Source: PRDV01 sp963710865
GTDB lineage: Bacteria > Babelota > Babeliae > Babelales > Babelaceae
Assembly (NCBI GenBank): GCA_963710865.1
Contig: CAVQBR010000002.1
Coordinates: 744,001-808,000, forward strand
Length of the DNA: 64,000 bases
Reading direction: 5' to 3'
Shown: in pieces, positions 36,373 to 45,654 of the stretch
How the letters are laid out: every line of letters starts with the position of its first letter
Numbering within the stretch: position 1 is the first letter of the stretch
Translations under genes and position numbers: made by a program
The notes under the pieces: generated by a model
Told to the model about the DNA's origin: nothing
The model's database searches: none
Seen by the model: only the letters and a program-made list of their open reading frames with translations

Positions 36373-37358
36373 CGTTCTTGGTGGGCCTTATAATGACCGA
36401 CATAGGCTATCATTGCACCATTGTCAGTACAATAGGCTGGAGAGGGTGCAAAAAAGAGCTTGCCTTGCTTGGTGCAGAATTGTTCAAGCCGAGCTTTGAG
36501 ATAGTTGTTACAAGCAACTCCACCAACGAAGGCACAGGCCCGGACATTATACTGTTTACAAGCGAGAGCAAGTTTTTGCTGAAAAATATCGCCGATGCAG
36601 ACAAGCAAGGAGCTTGCTACGTGCCTGGTAAACTCGGTATCATGTTCTTTTAAATACCGTTTTGTTTTTTGATCATACGCCCCTCTCTTAATAAGGTCAT
36701 AGAGAACAGCTGTTTTTAATCCCGAAAAACTAAAGTTAAGACTATGGGGCATCGAACGAGGATAATGAAAGACGTCTTCAAAATGAGCTTCTCGTGCAAG
36801 AAGTTCTATGACGGGCCCTCCAGGATAGGGGAGTCCAATAAGGCGAGCAATTTTATCAAAGGCTTCTCCCGCTGCATCATCGAGGGTGCTTCCAAGGAGG
36901 GTAAAACGGCCATAATCTTCGACAAGATAGAGAGAAGTATGACCTCCTGATGCTGTTATACAAAGAAAGGGAAAGGGGATGCTTTGTTCGATACATGCAG
37001 AGAACATATGACCTTCGAGATGATTAACACCTATCAGCTTTTTGTCGGTTGAGTAGGCGAGAGCTTTGGCAAAACTCAAACCAATGAGCAATGATCCGGG
37101 AAGACCAGGCGTGTGCGTGACTGCGATAGCAGTTATCTCTTTAAGTGTGACTTGAGCTTGTTCGAGAGCTGATGAAATAATCGGGCCTATTTTTTCAAGA
37201 TGTGTTCGTGCTGCAAGCTCGGGAACGATTCCGCCATATAGTGATTGCAGTTCGGCTGTTGAAAAAAGGAGATTAGAAAGAACTCCTTGCTCTGTACTAT
37301 ACACCGCGGCTGCCGTTTCGTCACAGGATGATTCGATTCCTAGTATAAGGTGTTTCAT
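36339..37358 (-). CDS. tsaD: tRNA N6-adenosine threonylcarbamoyltransferase TsaD
   Basis: The 339-residue protein begins MKHLILGIESSCDETAAAVY, the ASKHA start of TsaD. The metal-binding HxxxH is at His113/His117 (NHLEGHMFS). GGIVPELAARTH, SGGHTSLYLV and GGVACNNYLKARL are all present. It transfers threonylcarbamoyl to A37 of ANN-decoding tRNAs with TsaB and TsaE, which are not in this window. Normal length, no truncation. The upstream region (37359-37619) holds only a palindromic element. Confidence 0.97.
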   Translation of the reverse strand: MKHLILGIESSCDETAAAVYSTEQGVLSNLLFSTAELQSLYGGIVPELAARTHLEKIGPIISSALEQAQVTLKEITAIAVTHTPGLPGSLLIGLSFAKALAYSTDKKLIGVNHLEGHMFSACIEQSIPFPFLCITASGGHTSLYLVEDYGRFTLLGSTLDDAAGEAFDKIARLIGLPYPGGPVIELLAREAHFEDVFHYPRSMPHSLNFSFSGLKTAVLYDLIKRGAYDQKTKRYLKEHDTEFTRHVASSLLVCIGDIFQQKLALACKQYNVRACAFVGGVACNNYLKARLEQFCTKQGKLFFAPSPAYCTDNGAMIAYVGHYKAHQERWSDFTLDIFP

Positions 37359-37485
37359 ATTCGTTCGAATTGGGTAGATGAGTTTATAATGCGAGCAGTT
37401 TTTAAGCGAAATACCATATCCTCTATCCTTTTTTTGCCCAAGGTTTGCGCCTCAGTACTTTGATATTTGAGTCCAATTGAGCTGG

Positions 37486-37519
37486 TCAACTTGGGCATCC
37501 TCGAGGACGGAGCCGTTGA
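37486..37519. repeat. Second palindromic element, related to 34998-35041
   Basis: Starts AGCTGGTCAAC and ends GCCGTTGA like the first element, with GCATC inside and a TCCTCGAGGA palindrome in the middle. It lies in the divergent spacer between tsaD and the DUF2062 gene. Confidence 0.45.
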
Positions 37520-37619
37520 TGTTTTGGTCGTAATTGTGTAATATGACCAGTAATGAACCTATTTCTCATAGCTTACCCTAAAAAAGGCGTTTTTTCAAAA
37601 AGAAGGCCAGGAGCACGAA

Positions 37620-38105
37620 ATGCCTCAGTTTGTTAGTCGGTACCTCGAAAAGTTAGTCTCGAAAGAAGGATCGTGCCACAAGTTAGCATTGTCTTTTAGT
37701 ATGGGAACCTTTATTGCAATTATGCCTATCATTCCTTTTCAGACTCCTTTGCTCTTTGTAGTGAGCTGGCTCATGGGCTTAAATACTGCTATTGTCTTTG
37801 CTGCAGTCTATGTGGTGAATAATCCAATAACATTGGTACCCATTTATATTATGGACTATGCAGTTGGCTCGTGGTTTTTTACGAGACTCTTGGGCTTAGA
37901 TTTACAAAAGTATAACCCTTGGTGGATGGAGCAGGCTAATGCATGGCTTTCAAAATACATCGATATAACGAAATACTTGGGGGAAGGCCTCTGTTTATGG
38001 TGCTTGCTCCTTGGTGGTCTTTTGGTAGCAGCTGTAGTGAGTGCTAGTATGTATCCCCTCTTGTTGCAATTATGTCGACGATTATCTCGCAAAAGGGCTG
38101 TATGA
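37620..38105 (+). CDS. DUF2062-family inner-membrane protein
   Basis: 161 residues with the family pattern: LALSFSMGTFIAIMPIIPFQ, TPLLF, a conserved NPIT and three to four hydrophobic spans. SD AGGAGCACG. Function of DUF2062 proteins is not settled. Its TGA overlaps the smpB ATG (ATGA), so it heads a DUF2062-smpB-proS operon. Confidence 0.85.
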   Translation: MPQFVSRYLEKLVSKEGSCHKLALSFSMGTFIAIMPIIPFQTPLLFVVSWLMGLNTAIVFAAVYVVNNPITLVPIYIMDYAVGSWFFTRLLGLDLQKYNPWWMEQANAWLSKYIDITKYLGEGLCLWCLLLGGLLVAAVVSASMYPLLLQLCRRLSRKRAV

Positions 38106-38560
38106 AGGTAATAAGTCAGAATAAAAAAGCATTTCATGATTATGATATACTCGATCGCATGGAAGCAGGAATCGTCCTTACGGGAGACGAAGTAAAGGCA
38201 CTTCGTGCAGGTCATGTGTCACTCGTTGGCTCATTCGCTACGGTGCACGAAAATGAGCTGTTTCTTATTAATTGCATGATAACGCCCTATTCTCACGCCT
38301 ATACAAAAAGTGATGAGCATTCGCGAAGATCGCGTAAATTGCTTGTGCATCGTAAAGAACTCAATCGTATTATTGGCGATATTTCTCGAAAAGGGATAAC
38401 GATGGTACCGCTTAAACTTTATTTTAATGATAAGGGAACAGTCAAAATTGAGCTTGGAATTGCAAAACATAAAAAGGCACATGGAATGAAACAGGAATTG
38501 AAGGAAAAGGATATTGAACGTCAAACACGGCGTGAATTACGAGGAAAGGTACGGTTTTGA
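38102..38560 (+). CDS. smpB: SsrA-binding protein SmpB
   Basis: I start at 38102 (ATGA overlap with the previous stop) rather than the in-frame ATG at 38072, giving 152 residues, the normal size. Signature blocks: NKKAFHDYDILDRMEAGIVL, TGDEVKALR, ELFLINCMITPYSHA, and the C-terminal basic tail (KEKDIERQTRRELRGKVRF). It carries tmRNA into stalled ribosomes and places the tail in the empty mRNA channel. The ssrA gene is 8.5 kb downstream, next to a tmRNA-like paralog that SmpB might also bind. Confidence 0.97.
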   Translation: MKVISQNKKAFHDYDILDRMEAGIVLTGDEVKALRAGHVSLVGSFATVHENELFLINCMITPYSHAYTKSDEHSRRSRKLLVHRKELNRIIGDISRKGITMVPLKLYFNDKGTVKIELGIAKHKKAHGMKQELKEKDIERQTRRELRGKVRF

Positions 38561-39828
38561 AGCAGTCCCAGTTAGTGACAAAAACACGAAAAGTTATTTC
38601 TCAGCAAGAAGCAAGTATTAATGCACAGCTGCTTGAACGAGCAGGCTACATTTCAAAACTGATGGCTGGGGTGTATACCTATCTGCCTTTAGGCTTACGT
38701 GTTCTTACCAAGATAGAACACCATGTGCGTACTGCCATGAATGGCCTCGGTGCCCAGGAAATTCTTATGCCGACATTACAACCACGAGAACCTTGGGATA
38801 TAACCGGTAGATGGGAGACGGTAGATGTTCTTTATAAACTGAAAGCTCATGACAGGGACCTGTGTTTAGGACCAACACATGAAGAAATAGTCACGCCCCT
38901 CATCGGCTCATATATAACCTCCTATCGAGATCTGCCTCGTGAAGTCTATCAGATTCAAACGAAGTTTCGAAATGAGGCTCGACCAAAATCAGGGCTCTTG
39001 CGAGGTCGGGAATTTAGAATGAAAGATCTCTATTCCTTTCATGCGACAGAGGCTGAGCTGGATGTCTATTATGATAAGGTGATTCAAGCGTATACCCAGC
39101 TCTTTAAGGTCTGTGGATTAGGAGATAGAACCTACTTAACTTATGCATCTGGTGGAATTTTTTGTAAGTATTCCCATGAGTTTCAAACGATTACTCCCTA
39201 TGGTGAAGATACAATCTTTATTTGTAAGGCTTGTAACATAGCGATAAACCAGGAAATTATTGAGGAGCTCAAGCTGTGCCCGGAGTGTAAACAAGGCTCA
39301 CTTGAAGAGCAGAAAGCCATCGAAGTTGCCAATATATTTAAGCTCATGTATCGGTTTTCACATCCATTTAGCGTTACGTATAATGATGCTGAAGATGTAA
39401 AACGAGATATCCCTATGGGCTGTTATGGCTTGGGGACCTCCCGCCTTATGGGTGCGATCGTGGAAGTACTCCACGATGAAAAAGGGATTATATGGCCTGC
39501 TGCAGTTGCACCCTATGATGTTCATCTTATTGCGCTGACCAAAAAGCCTGAAATGATGATGCAAGCGGAGGCTCTCGTACACCGTCTTGAAGCTCAGGGT
39601 ATAGAAGTGCTCTTTGATGACCGACAGGTTATGGCAGGTGAAAAGTTTGCTGATGCAGACTTGATAGGGATTCCGTTACGATTAGTCTTCAGTGATAAAA
39701 CAGCCGATAAAGCATCGGTAGAAGTGAAAGCTCGGACGCAGACTGAGGCCCAACTTGTTTCGATCGAATCCCTTGGTGCATTTTTAGATGAGTATCTTAA
39801 AAAAATAGTTGGCGCTCCTAAAGTTTAG
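38557..39828 (+). CDS. proS: Prolyl-tRNA synthetase, short form without the editing insertion
   Basis: Starts with TTG in a TTGA overlap with the smpB stop. It has 423 residues. Class II motifs are clear: LPLGLRVLTKIEHHVR, motif 2 (FRNEARPKSGLLRGREFRMK) and motif 3 (GLGTSRLMGAIVE), plus a C-terminal anticodon-binding domain (YDVHLIALTKKPEMM, LFDDRQVMAGEKFADADLIG). The large INS editing domain of typical bacterial ProRS is absent. In its place is a short Cys4 knuckle (CKACNIAINQ...LCPEC). Loss of INS means no cis-editing of mischarged Ala-tRNAPro; a separate deacylase could compensate. Confidence 0.95.
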   Translation: MKQSQLVTKTRKVISQQEASINAQLLERAGYISKLMAGVYTYLPLGLRVLTKIEHHVRTAMNGLGAQEILMPTLQPREPWDITGRWETVDVLYKLKAHDRDLCLGPTHEEIVTPLIGSYITSYRDLPREVYQIQTKFRNEARPKSGLLRGREFRMKDLYSFHATEAELDVYYDKVIQAYTQLFKVCGLGDRTYLTYASGGIFCKYSHEFQTITPYGEDTIFICKACNIAINQEIIEELKLCPECKQGSLEEQKAIEVANIFKLMYRFSHPFSVTYNDAEDVKRDIPMGCYGLGTSRLMGAIVEVLHDEKGIIWPAAVAPYDVHLIALTKKPEMMMQAEALVHRLEAQGIEVLFDDRQVMAGEKFADADLIGIPLRLVFSDKTADKASVEVKARTQTEAQLVSIESLGAFLDEYLKKIVGAPKV

Positions 39829-39882
39829 TGGTACCATAAAGGAGGTAGTAGCCGTTACAACATTTCAAGGAGGGAGAATTCC

Positions 39883-40389
39883 ATGAAAAAGAATATTATT
39901 ACGCTTGTAGGCCTGGCATCGCTCATCATGTTGAGTTATGTTGGGATAGCTCAACTCAGTTCGTCAAAAAAAGAAATGAGTCATGAGCCTGAGATAGAAG
40001 AGACTGAACAAGTAGAAGCTGAAGAGCCTCAAAAAGACATTCATGAACTTCCTGGTGGCGTGCGCTATCGTATCCTGAAGGCAGGTGAGGGGCAAGCTGC
40101 AAAGGCGGGAGATTATGTCACGGTACATTATACCGGTACTCTCGATGACAACGGAAAACCAGGTAAAAAGTTTGACAGCAGTCTCGATCGAGGCAAACCC
40201 TTTAGCTTTAGACTTGGCGCAGGCCATGTTATTCGTGGATGGGATGTCGGGGTTGAATCGATGCGTATCGGTGAAGAGCGTGAGCTTATAATACCTTCAG
40301 ATTACGGATATGGCCCTCGAGGTCATGGACCAATTCCTCCGAATGCAACATTGCGCTTTGATGTGAAATTGCTTGAGATTAAGTCATGA
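39883..40389 (+). CDS. Exported or membrane-anchored FKBP-type peptidyl-prolyl isomerase
   Basis: 168 residues. An N-terminal hydrophobic segment (IITLVGLASLIMLSYVGIA) acts as signal or anchor, followed by an acidic linker (EPEIEETEQVEAEEPQKD). The FKBP domain has DYVTVHYTGTLDDNGKPGKK, FDSSLDRGKPFSFRLGAG, VIRGWDVGVESMRIGEERE and IPPNATLRFDVKLLEI, all main active-site positions kept. It helps fold exported proteins in the envelope. Its stop overlaps the ATG of a second FKBP (ATGA). Confidence 0.93.
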   Translation: MKKNIITLVGLASLIMLSYVGIAQLSSSKKEMSHEPEIEETEQVEAEEPQKDIHELPGGVRYRILKAGEGQAAKAGDYVTVHYTGTLDDNGKPGKKFDSSLDRGKPFSFRLGAGHVIRGWDVGVESMRIGEERELIIPSDYGYGPRGHGPIPPNATLRFDVKLLEIKS

Positions 40390-40754
40390 CGCCAAAGCCT
40401 GAGCTTTTTGAGCTTGCATCCGGTTTGAAGTATCGAATTTACAAGCATGGCACAGACACCAAATCTCCAACGCCTGGCCAGGTAGTTACCGTACATTATA
40501 CAGCATGGCTCTCCGAAAATGGAGAGCCAGGCAAAGAGTTCTCAAAAACTCATGAGAATGAGCCTTTTTCATTTGTGACCGGCGTTGAGCAAGTAATACC
40601 CGGCTTTGATGAAGGTGTTCTTTCGATGCACGTTGGAGAAGAACGCGAACTCATTATACCTCCTGAACTTGGCTATGGAGAGCAAGGCTATCCAGGAGTC
40701 ATTCCACCTCACTCAACACTTATTTTTCGTGTTACGCTTGTAGCTTGTCGATAA
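40386..40754 (+). CDS. Cytoplasmic FKBP-type peptidyl-prolyl isomerase
   Basis: 122 residues, no signal. FKBP landmarks: GQVVTVHYTAWLSENGEPGK, PFSFVTGVEQVIPGFDEGVL, GEERELIIPPELGYGEQGYP and IPPHSTLIFRVTLV. The Asp of the usual FDSS motif is replaced (EFSKTHENEPFSF), so activity may be reduced. Probably a duplicate of the gene before it that lost the export segment, translated by coupling through ATGA. Confidence 0.9.
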   Translation: MTPKPELFELASGLKYRIYKHGTDTKSPTPGQVVTVHYTAWLSENGEPGKEFSKTHENEPFSFVTGVEQVIPGFDEGVLSMHVGEERELIIPPELGYGEQGYPGVIPPHSTLIFRVTLVACR

Positions 40755-40820
40755 GCTTTAATGGGCGTTGATAGAAAAAGAAAATCTATATTTCGGTAAC
40801 GAATAATTAAAAGGAGTCTT

Positions 40821-42800
40821 ATGAACAAAGTAATGAAGCCAGCTCTATTTATTCTAATGCTATTTTCTAATATTTTATATGCCTGTAATGGTATCTCCAT
40901 TACACTGCCTGACGAATATGAAGTAAACGATATAATACGTCCCTTGCTATTGAGAGGTATTACCATAGATGAACGTTCGAGAATTAATGATCTGCTGTGG
41001 CATCTCGATCAAGCAGTTGAAGCTGGTGATGAAGTACGGGCAGATTTATTGGCGAATTGTTTGAATAAGCTCAGACGTATTTCCGGAGGAAATTATTTAG
41101 GGCAGCTGAAAGTTGCAGCGGAAATGGGTTATAGCGAAGTAGTGAGGATATTACTGATTTATAATAGTGAGAATACTAAGGATGTTTTAGAGGTGGCGGC
41201 TCAAAATGGGCATACAGAAGTGCTTGAGCTGATTCTTGACAATTATTATACTAAATTTGTACGTGGGGATTACTGGGGTAAAGATGATCTGACTGCTGCG
41301 TTCACTCAAGCGTATCTACGAGGTCACGCAGAGATTATTAGACAGTTGCTGAACTTTGTGGAGCGCTTAATTGACGAAGAACTTCTTGAGGGAACACTAG
41401 AAGAATTTGTGGCAAATTTAGACTTTGAGTTTACCGAGGAAGGAGCGGATAATGAGGTAAAACTTTTGTTAACTAATCTTATAGATGATGCAGTGAGCCA
41501 AGACCCCTTGTTTTGTGAAGATCCAGAAGTTGTTCGAGTGAGAAAGCTTTTGGGTAAAAAAAGAGTTTCTTCAAGGCTATTATATGAAGCCGCAAGGAAT
41601 AACCATATCGAGTCGTTTAGATTAGTTTTTAAATATTTGATTAGGCTTGGAGATCCTGTTCTTCATACAGCTTTGGAAGGGGTGCCAACACCTTTGTATG
41701 GAGCAGCAGAGAATGGCCATGTTTGGGTGGTAAGGATGTTGTTGGCAAATGATGCAGAAGTAAATGCAGATTGTGATGGAAAAACGCCTCTCTATATAGC
41801 AGCTGAAAATGGTCATACAGCGGTAGTGAGGGTATTGTTGGAAAGTGATGCAGATATTCATCAAGGCTTTAGTGGTTTGACGCCGTTAGATATAGCAGCT
41901 CGGAATTGTCATGCTGGAGTTGTCAATTTGTTGTTACAATGGAATGAGAAAAGTCCTGAGCTTGCTAGCTATACTGATGATCAAAGATGTGATGCTTTGT
42001 TTGCTGCATTAGCAAGCGGTCATGAAGGTGACGAAATAGCAAAAGTAGTGATACTGTTTCTAGAGAATGGTATCGATACCGAAGCAAATGATGTGAGGAC
42101 AAGGACACTCTTATATAGAGCTGCGGAATTGGGTCTCATGCCTGTGATAAAGTTGTTGTTGAACTATGGTGCTGATAAAGATATGAGGTGCAATCGTATA
42201 TCGCCCCTTCAAATAGCCGCAACAAAGGGACATTATCAGGTTGTTAAATTATTGCTGGAACGCGAAGCTAGTTTGCATGTGGAGTACAGGGCCTTAAATG
42301 CTGCAAAAAAGGCTGGCCATAAAAAGATCGTAGCTCTATTGCTGAGAGAGCGTCCAGATATAGAGCATCGTGATCCAAATGATAAGTTATATGAAGCTGT
42401 GCTTGAAGGGCGTCTAGATGCCACTGAAACCTTATATCATAAAGGTGTAGATCTTGCTCTGAAATATGATAATGGTGCTACACTGTTGCATGCAGCGGCA
42501 GAATTAGGTCATTTAGACGTTGTAAACTTCTTGCTTGAGAACAATGCTGATACCGATTTGAAAGATGAATATGAAAACACTCCTCTCCACCTTGCTGCAG
42601 CAAATGGTCATCTAGGTGTTGTAAGGGCCTTGCTTGAAAGGCGGGCAAATGTTCTTTCAAATGCGGTAGGGCAGAAGCCATATCACCTGGTTGAAAGAAT
42701 ACTAGGTACGTTAAAAGGAGTTGTAACCGAAGCTGTTAATACTGAAGAAATTGAAAATTATGAAGCGATTTTGGGCTTATTCAAGAACAGTGGTGGGTAA
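40821..42800 (+). CDS. Sec-exported ankyrin-repeat protein (659 aa)
   Basis: SD AAAAGGAG. The signal peptide is MNKVMKPALFILMLFSNILYA. The N-terminal 90 residues form a helical cap (EYEVNDIIRPLLLRGITIDE). There are about fifteen ankyrin repeats, the first ones divergent (LKVAAEMGYSEVVRILLIYN), the later ones canonical (GKTPLYIAAENGHTAVVRVL, ENTPLHLAAANGHLGVVRAL). The end is non-ANK (KPYHLVERILGTLKGVVTEA). No F-box-like module. It forms a pair with the next gene, 24 bp away. Confidence 0.87.
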   Translation: MNKVMKPALFILMLFSNILYACNGISITLPDEYEVNDIIRPLLLRGITIDERSRINDLLWHLDQAVEAGDEVRADLLANCLNKLRRISGGNYLGQLKVAAEMGYSEVVRILLIYNSENTKDVLEVAAQNGHTEVLELILDNYYTKFVRGDYWGKDDLTAAFTQAYLRGHAEIIRQLLNFVERLIDEELLEGTLEEFVANLDFEFTEEGADNEVKLLLTNLIDDAVSQDPLFCEDPEVVRVRKLLGKKRVSSRLLYEAARNNHIESFRLVFKYLIRLGDPVLHTALEGVPTPLYGAAENGHVWVVRMLLANDAEVNADCDGKTPLYIAAENGHTAVVRVLLESDADIHQGFSGLTPLDIAARNCHAGVVNLLLQWNEKSPELASYTDDQRCDALFAALASGHEGDEIAKVVILFLENGIDTEANDVRTRTLLYRAAELGLMPVIKLLLNYGADKDMRCNRISPLQIAATKGHYQVVKLLLEREASLHVEYRALNAAKKAGHKKIVALLLRERPDIEHRDPNDKLYEAVLEGRLDATETLYHKGVDLALKYDNGATLLHAAAELGHLDVVNFLLENNADTDLKDEYENTPLHLAAANGHLGVVRALLERRANVLSNAVGQKPYHLVERILGTLKGVVTEAVNTEEIENYEAILGLFKNSGG

Positions 42801-42824
42801 GTCGAAAATTTAAAGGAGAATATT

Positions 42825-45359
42825 GTGATCAAAGTGATATACCGAGCAGTGGTAATTCAAATGCTTATTGTTAATGCTGTTTTCGGCATGGTGCGTGTTA
42901 ATGTTGATTTGCAAGGAGAGCTGTATTATGCAGCATGTCGTGGAGATATCGATGATTGCGATGAAATTCCGAGAATCCTAAGAAGAGGTGCTCTGGTTAA
43001 TGAGGAATTTGCAGGAAAAACTGCATTGTATGCTGCTGCTGAATATGGCAAGGTTGGAGCTGTCAACGTTTTGCTTGCAGCTGATGCCGATATAAGAAAA
43101 GGCTGCGAAGATGAAACCCCCTTGCATATTGCTGCAGCGAATGGGCATAATGATGTGGTACTGGTTTTGCTGCAGAAGGCTAATGAAATTGGGGATCTCA
43201 AATATGTTAATGGCTCTGAGGATTGCTTAGATACCCCGTTAATTGTTGCGGCAAGATACAATCATTTGGATGTTGTAGATACATTAATTCAAGGTGGGGC
43301 TGACATTGATTGCGCGGATGGTAATGAATCCTTAAGAGAAAATGCTTTATATGCAGCTGCAAAGCGCGATCATCGCAAAATCGTAGAGAGATTGCTGTTG
43401 GCTGATGCAGATGTGTGCTTGCCTTCAAGAGAAAGGGACCAAACGCCATTATTTGTAACTGCAAAAAAAGGTCATTTTGAGGTGGCAAAATTATTATTGA
43501 AACGATCTGGGCTGTCGCCTCATATGCTTTGTGATTATGTTAATCAGCCTGCTGGTGATTCATGTACTCCATTGTTTATCGCTGCAGAAAATGGTTGGTA
43601 TCGTATTGTGAGCCTATTGCTCAAACAGCGGGCAGAGGTAGAAAAATCATGTGTATTTTTGGAGCAAAGGAAAGACCCATATCGGGAGTCTGATGATAAG
43701 ACAATAGATACACCTCTTTCAATTGCGACATGTAATAATCATATCAGGGTGGTGGAGCGCTTACTAAGTGCGCATGCTAATATAAATACCATCAATAGAT
43801 CTGAATTTACAATGAGGACCGTGGGGGAGCAGGTTCAAGAAATAACCGAAAACTCACCACTTGCTTTTGCCTTGGCTAGCGGGTCTGAAGAAATGGTTGA
43901 ATTATTATTGAGCTCAGGGTTGCGCCCCCTCGGAGGGTGTGTTAAGGAAACTATTGTGACTGATTTAACTGATGAAGTTATTTCGTCACGAAAAATTATC
44001 CGAAAACCGTTGATGTTTATTGCAGCTGAGAGGGGCGATGTTAAAAGTGTTGAATTGTTAATCGAAGTGGGAGTCAATCCAGATGAACCTTGTACAAAAA
44101 AGATAGTAACAGGGGATGATCGGGAAATAAATAAGGAGACGAAGCCTGTATACATAGCAATGAGGAAAGGTCATATAGCAGTAGTTGAAGCATTATTGAA
44201 TGTAAAAGTAGATACTAGGATTCCTCATAAGGGTAAAAGATGGAAATCTCTTTTTTTCATTGCGATAAAAAAGGGGCATGTGGAGGGTGTGAAGCTTTTG
44301 CTTGCTGATTCGTCGGAAAGGTTGAAAATAAATAAGAAAGATAGGGATGGTAACACTCTTCTATTTACCGCACTGAGGTTTCCTCGTCGAGAAATGATCA
44401 CATTATTGTTGGAAAATGGTGCTGATCCAGAATTGGAATGCAATGGTGAGAGAGCCATAGATATTGCACGAAGCGAGATAGAGAATGCGCGCACCGCAGG
44501 AGATGTGGCGAATGAAAGCTTATTTGGAAGTATTATTGAAACTTTGATGAACAGGAAATATAGAAATGTTGCAAATGAAGTGCCTGAGGATAAGGGTTCT
44601 CTATTAGCGGCGTGCAAATTCGTAGAGATGGATCGCGTTCCTAGGAGAAATCGCGCAAGCAGAGTAAGTGCTGCTGTTCCTGATGGCAGTTCTTCAATGC
44701 CAAGTGATCTAAGGGAAAATCGGTTGGCGGCAGAACCGATAGTCGCAGATGTCGTTCGAGGGCAGTCTACTGTGCGGCGCAGGAGAGTTCCTGTAGGTCG
44801 AGCAGGTGCACATATTCCAGAGACCCATTCTTCAAAGTCGCATGATGCGAGGGAAACTGTGTTGGCAGCAGAGCCTGCAGATGTCGCTCGAGGACCGTTT
44901 GTTGTGCGGCATAGGAGAGCTCCTGTAGATGGGGTAGGTGCAGATATTCCGGATACTCATCCTTCAAAGTCGCATGATGCTCAGGTTGAGAAAATGCTGG
45001 AGCTTAGGGGTGCTCTTGAAAGACTCGACATGGCTGATTCAGAGGTAAGATCTGCATTTTGGCATGATTTAAGTGCATATTGCTTCCACGACAAAAACGC
45101 AATTTTGCTAAAGGGAATTTTTTACGAAAAGTTTAAAAAGATGATCAAGGCTTTTGAACTAGATTTTTCAACTTTTGCAGATGAGGAGAAGCTCAGGGCT
45201 TTTTATTATGAGCACCTTGCTGAATTTGGGGATGACGCCGAAATGGATCAAAAATTCGAAGATTTAGCTACCGAACGTACTCGATTGCAAGATGCGCGTA
45301 GCAGACGTCTCGATCAGGAAGATCAGGATGTTGCGGCAATAGAGAATGAAGATAGGTGA
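42825..45359 (+). CDS. Sec-exported ankyrin-repeat protein with a repeat-containing tail (844 aa)
   Basis: GTG start after TAAAGGAGA. The signal peptide is MIKVIYRAVVIQMLIVNAVFG. About fifteen ankyrin repeats occupy residues 25-570. Residues about 631-675 and 676-721 are two copies of a basic linker (LAAEP...ADV..RG...VRRRR.PV...G..IP.TH.SKSHDA). A helical C-terminal domain of about 120 residues follows (MLELRGALERLDMADSEVRS, EKFKKMIKAFELDFSTFADE) and matches nothing I know. The tail sets it apart from the other ANK proteins. It probably belongs to one operon with the gene before it. Confidence 0.87.
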   Translation: MIKVIYRAVVIQMLIVNAVFGMVRVNVDLQGELYYAACRGDIDDCDEIPRILRRGALVNEEFAGKTALYAAAEYGKVGAVNVLLAADADIRKGCEDETPLHIAAANGHNDVVLVLLQKANEIGDLKYVNGSEDCLDTPLIVAARYNHLDVVDTLIQGGADIDCADGNESLRENALYAAAKRDHRKIVERLLLADADVCLPSRERDQTPLFVTAKKGHFEVAKLLLKRSGLSPHMLCDYVNQPAGDSCTPLFIAAENGWYRIVSLLLKQRAEVEKSCVFLEQRKDPYRESDDKTIDTPLSIATCNNHIRVVERLLSAHANINTINRSEFTMRTVGEQVQEITENSPLAFALASGSEEMVELLLSSGLRPLGGCVKETIVTDLTDEVISSRKIIRKPLMFIAAERGDVKSVELLIEVGVNPDEPCTKKIVTGDDREINKETKPVYIAMRKGHIAVVEALLNVKVDTRIPHKGKRWKSLFFIAIKKGHVEGVKLLLADSSERLKINKKDRDGNTLLFTALRFPRREMITLLLENGADPELECNGERAIDIARSEIENARTAGDVANESLFGSIIETLMNRKYRNVANEVPEDKGSLLAACKFVEMDRVPRRNRASRVSAAVPDGSSSMPSDLRENRLAAEPIVADVVRGQSTVRRRRVPVGRAGAHIPETHSSKSHDARETVLAAEPADVARGPFVVRHRRAPVDGVGADIPDTHPSKSHDAQVEKMLELRGALERLDMADSEVRSAFWHDLSAYCFHDKNAILLKGIFYEKFKKMIKAFELDFSTFADEEKLRAFYYEHLAEFGDDAEMDQKFEDLATERTRLQDARSRRLDQEDQDVAAIENEDR

Positions 45360-45654
45360 TGATTTGTCATTTTAAAATCTGGATGAAGTCGAAGAAGTTG
45401 AAATATCTTGCTTGGCAAAATGGGTATAGCATCGATTTAATAAGCGTCTAGATAATTTCGATTAGAAAAAGTTGTTTCTGACTGCTGATAGAGGTAGGAA
45501 GAAAGATGATAATAGCTAGAAATCGTACACCTTGATCTACAAATAAGACAATGGACAAGCTAACTTTCAGCTCTTATGAAAGTGCTAGTAAATGGTCAAA
45601 TAACTTAATCGATGGCCTCTGATTGGCTTGTGCTTGTCGTGGATCTGACGCGTT
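45360..45654. other. Spacer with no convincing gene
   Basis: Only a 9-codon start (ATG at 45506, MIIARNRTP) behind a purine-rich stretch is seen; it resembles the small ORF at 265. Nothing else is visible. Confidence 0.4.

Noticed and set aside
38072..38101. Longer smpB start
   Set aside because: The start at 38102 gives the ATGA overlap and the usual SmpB length.
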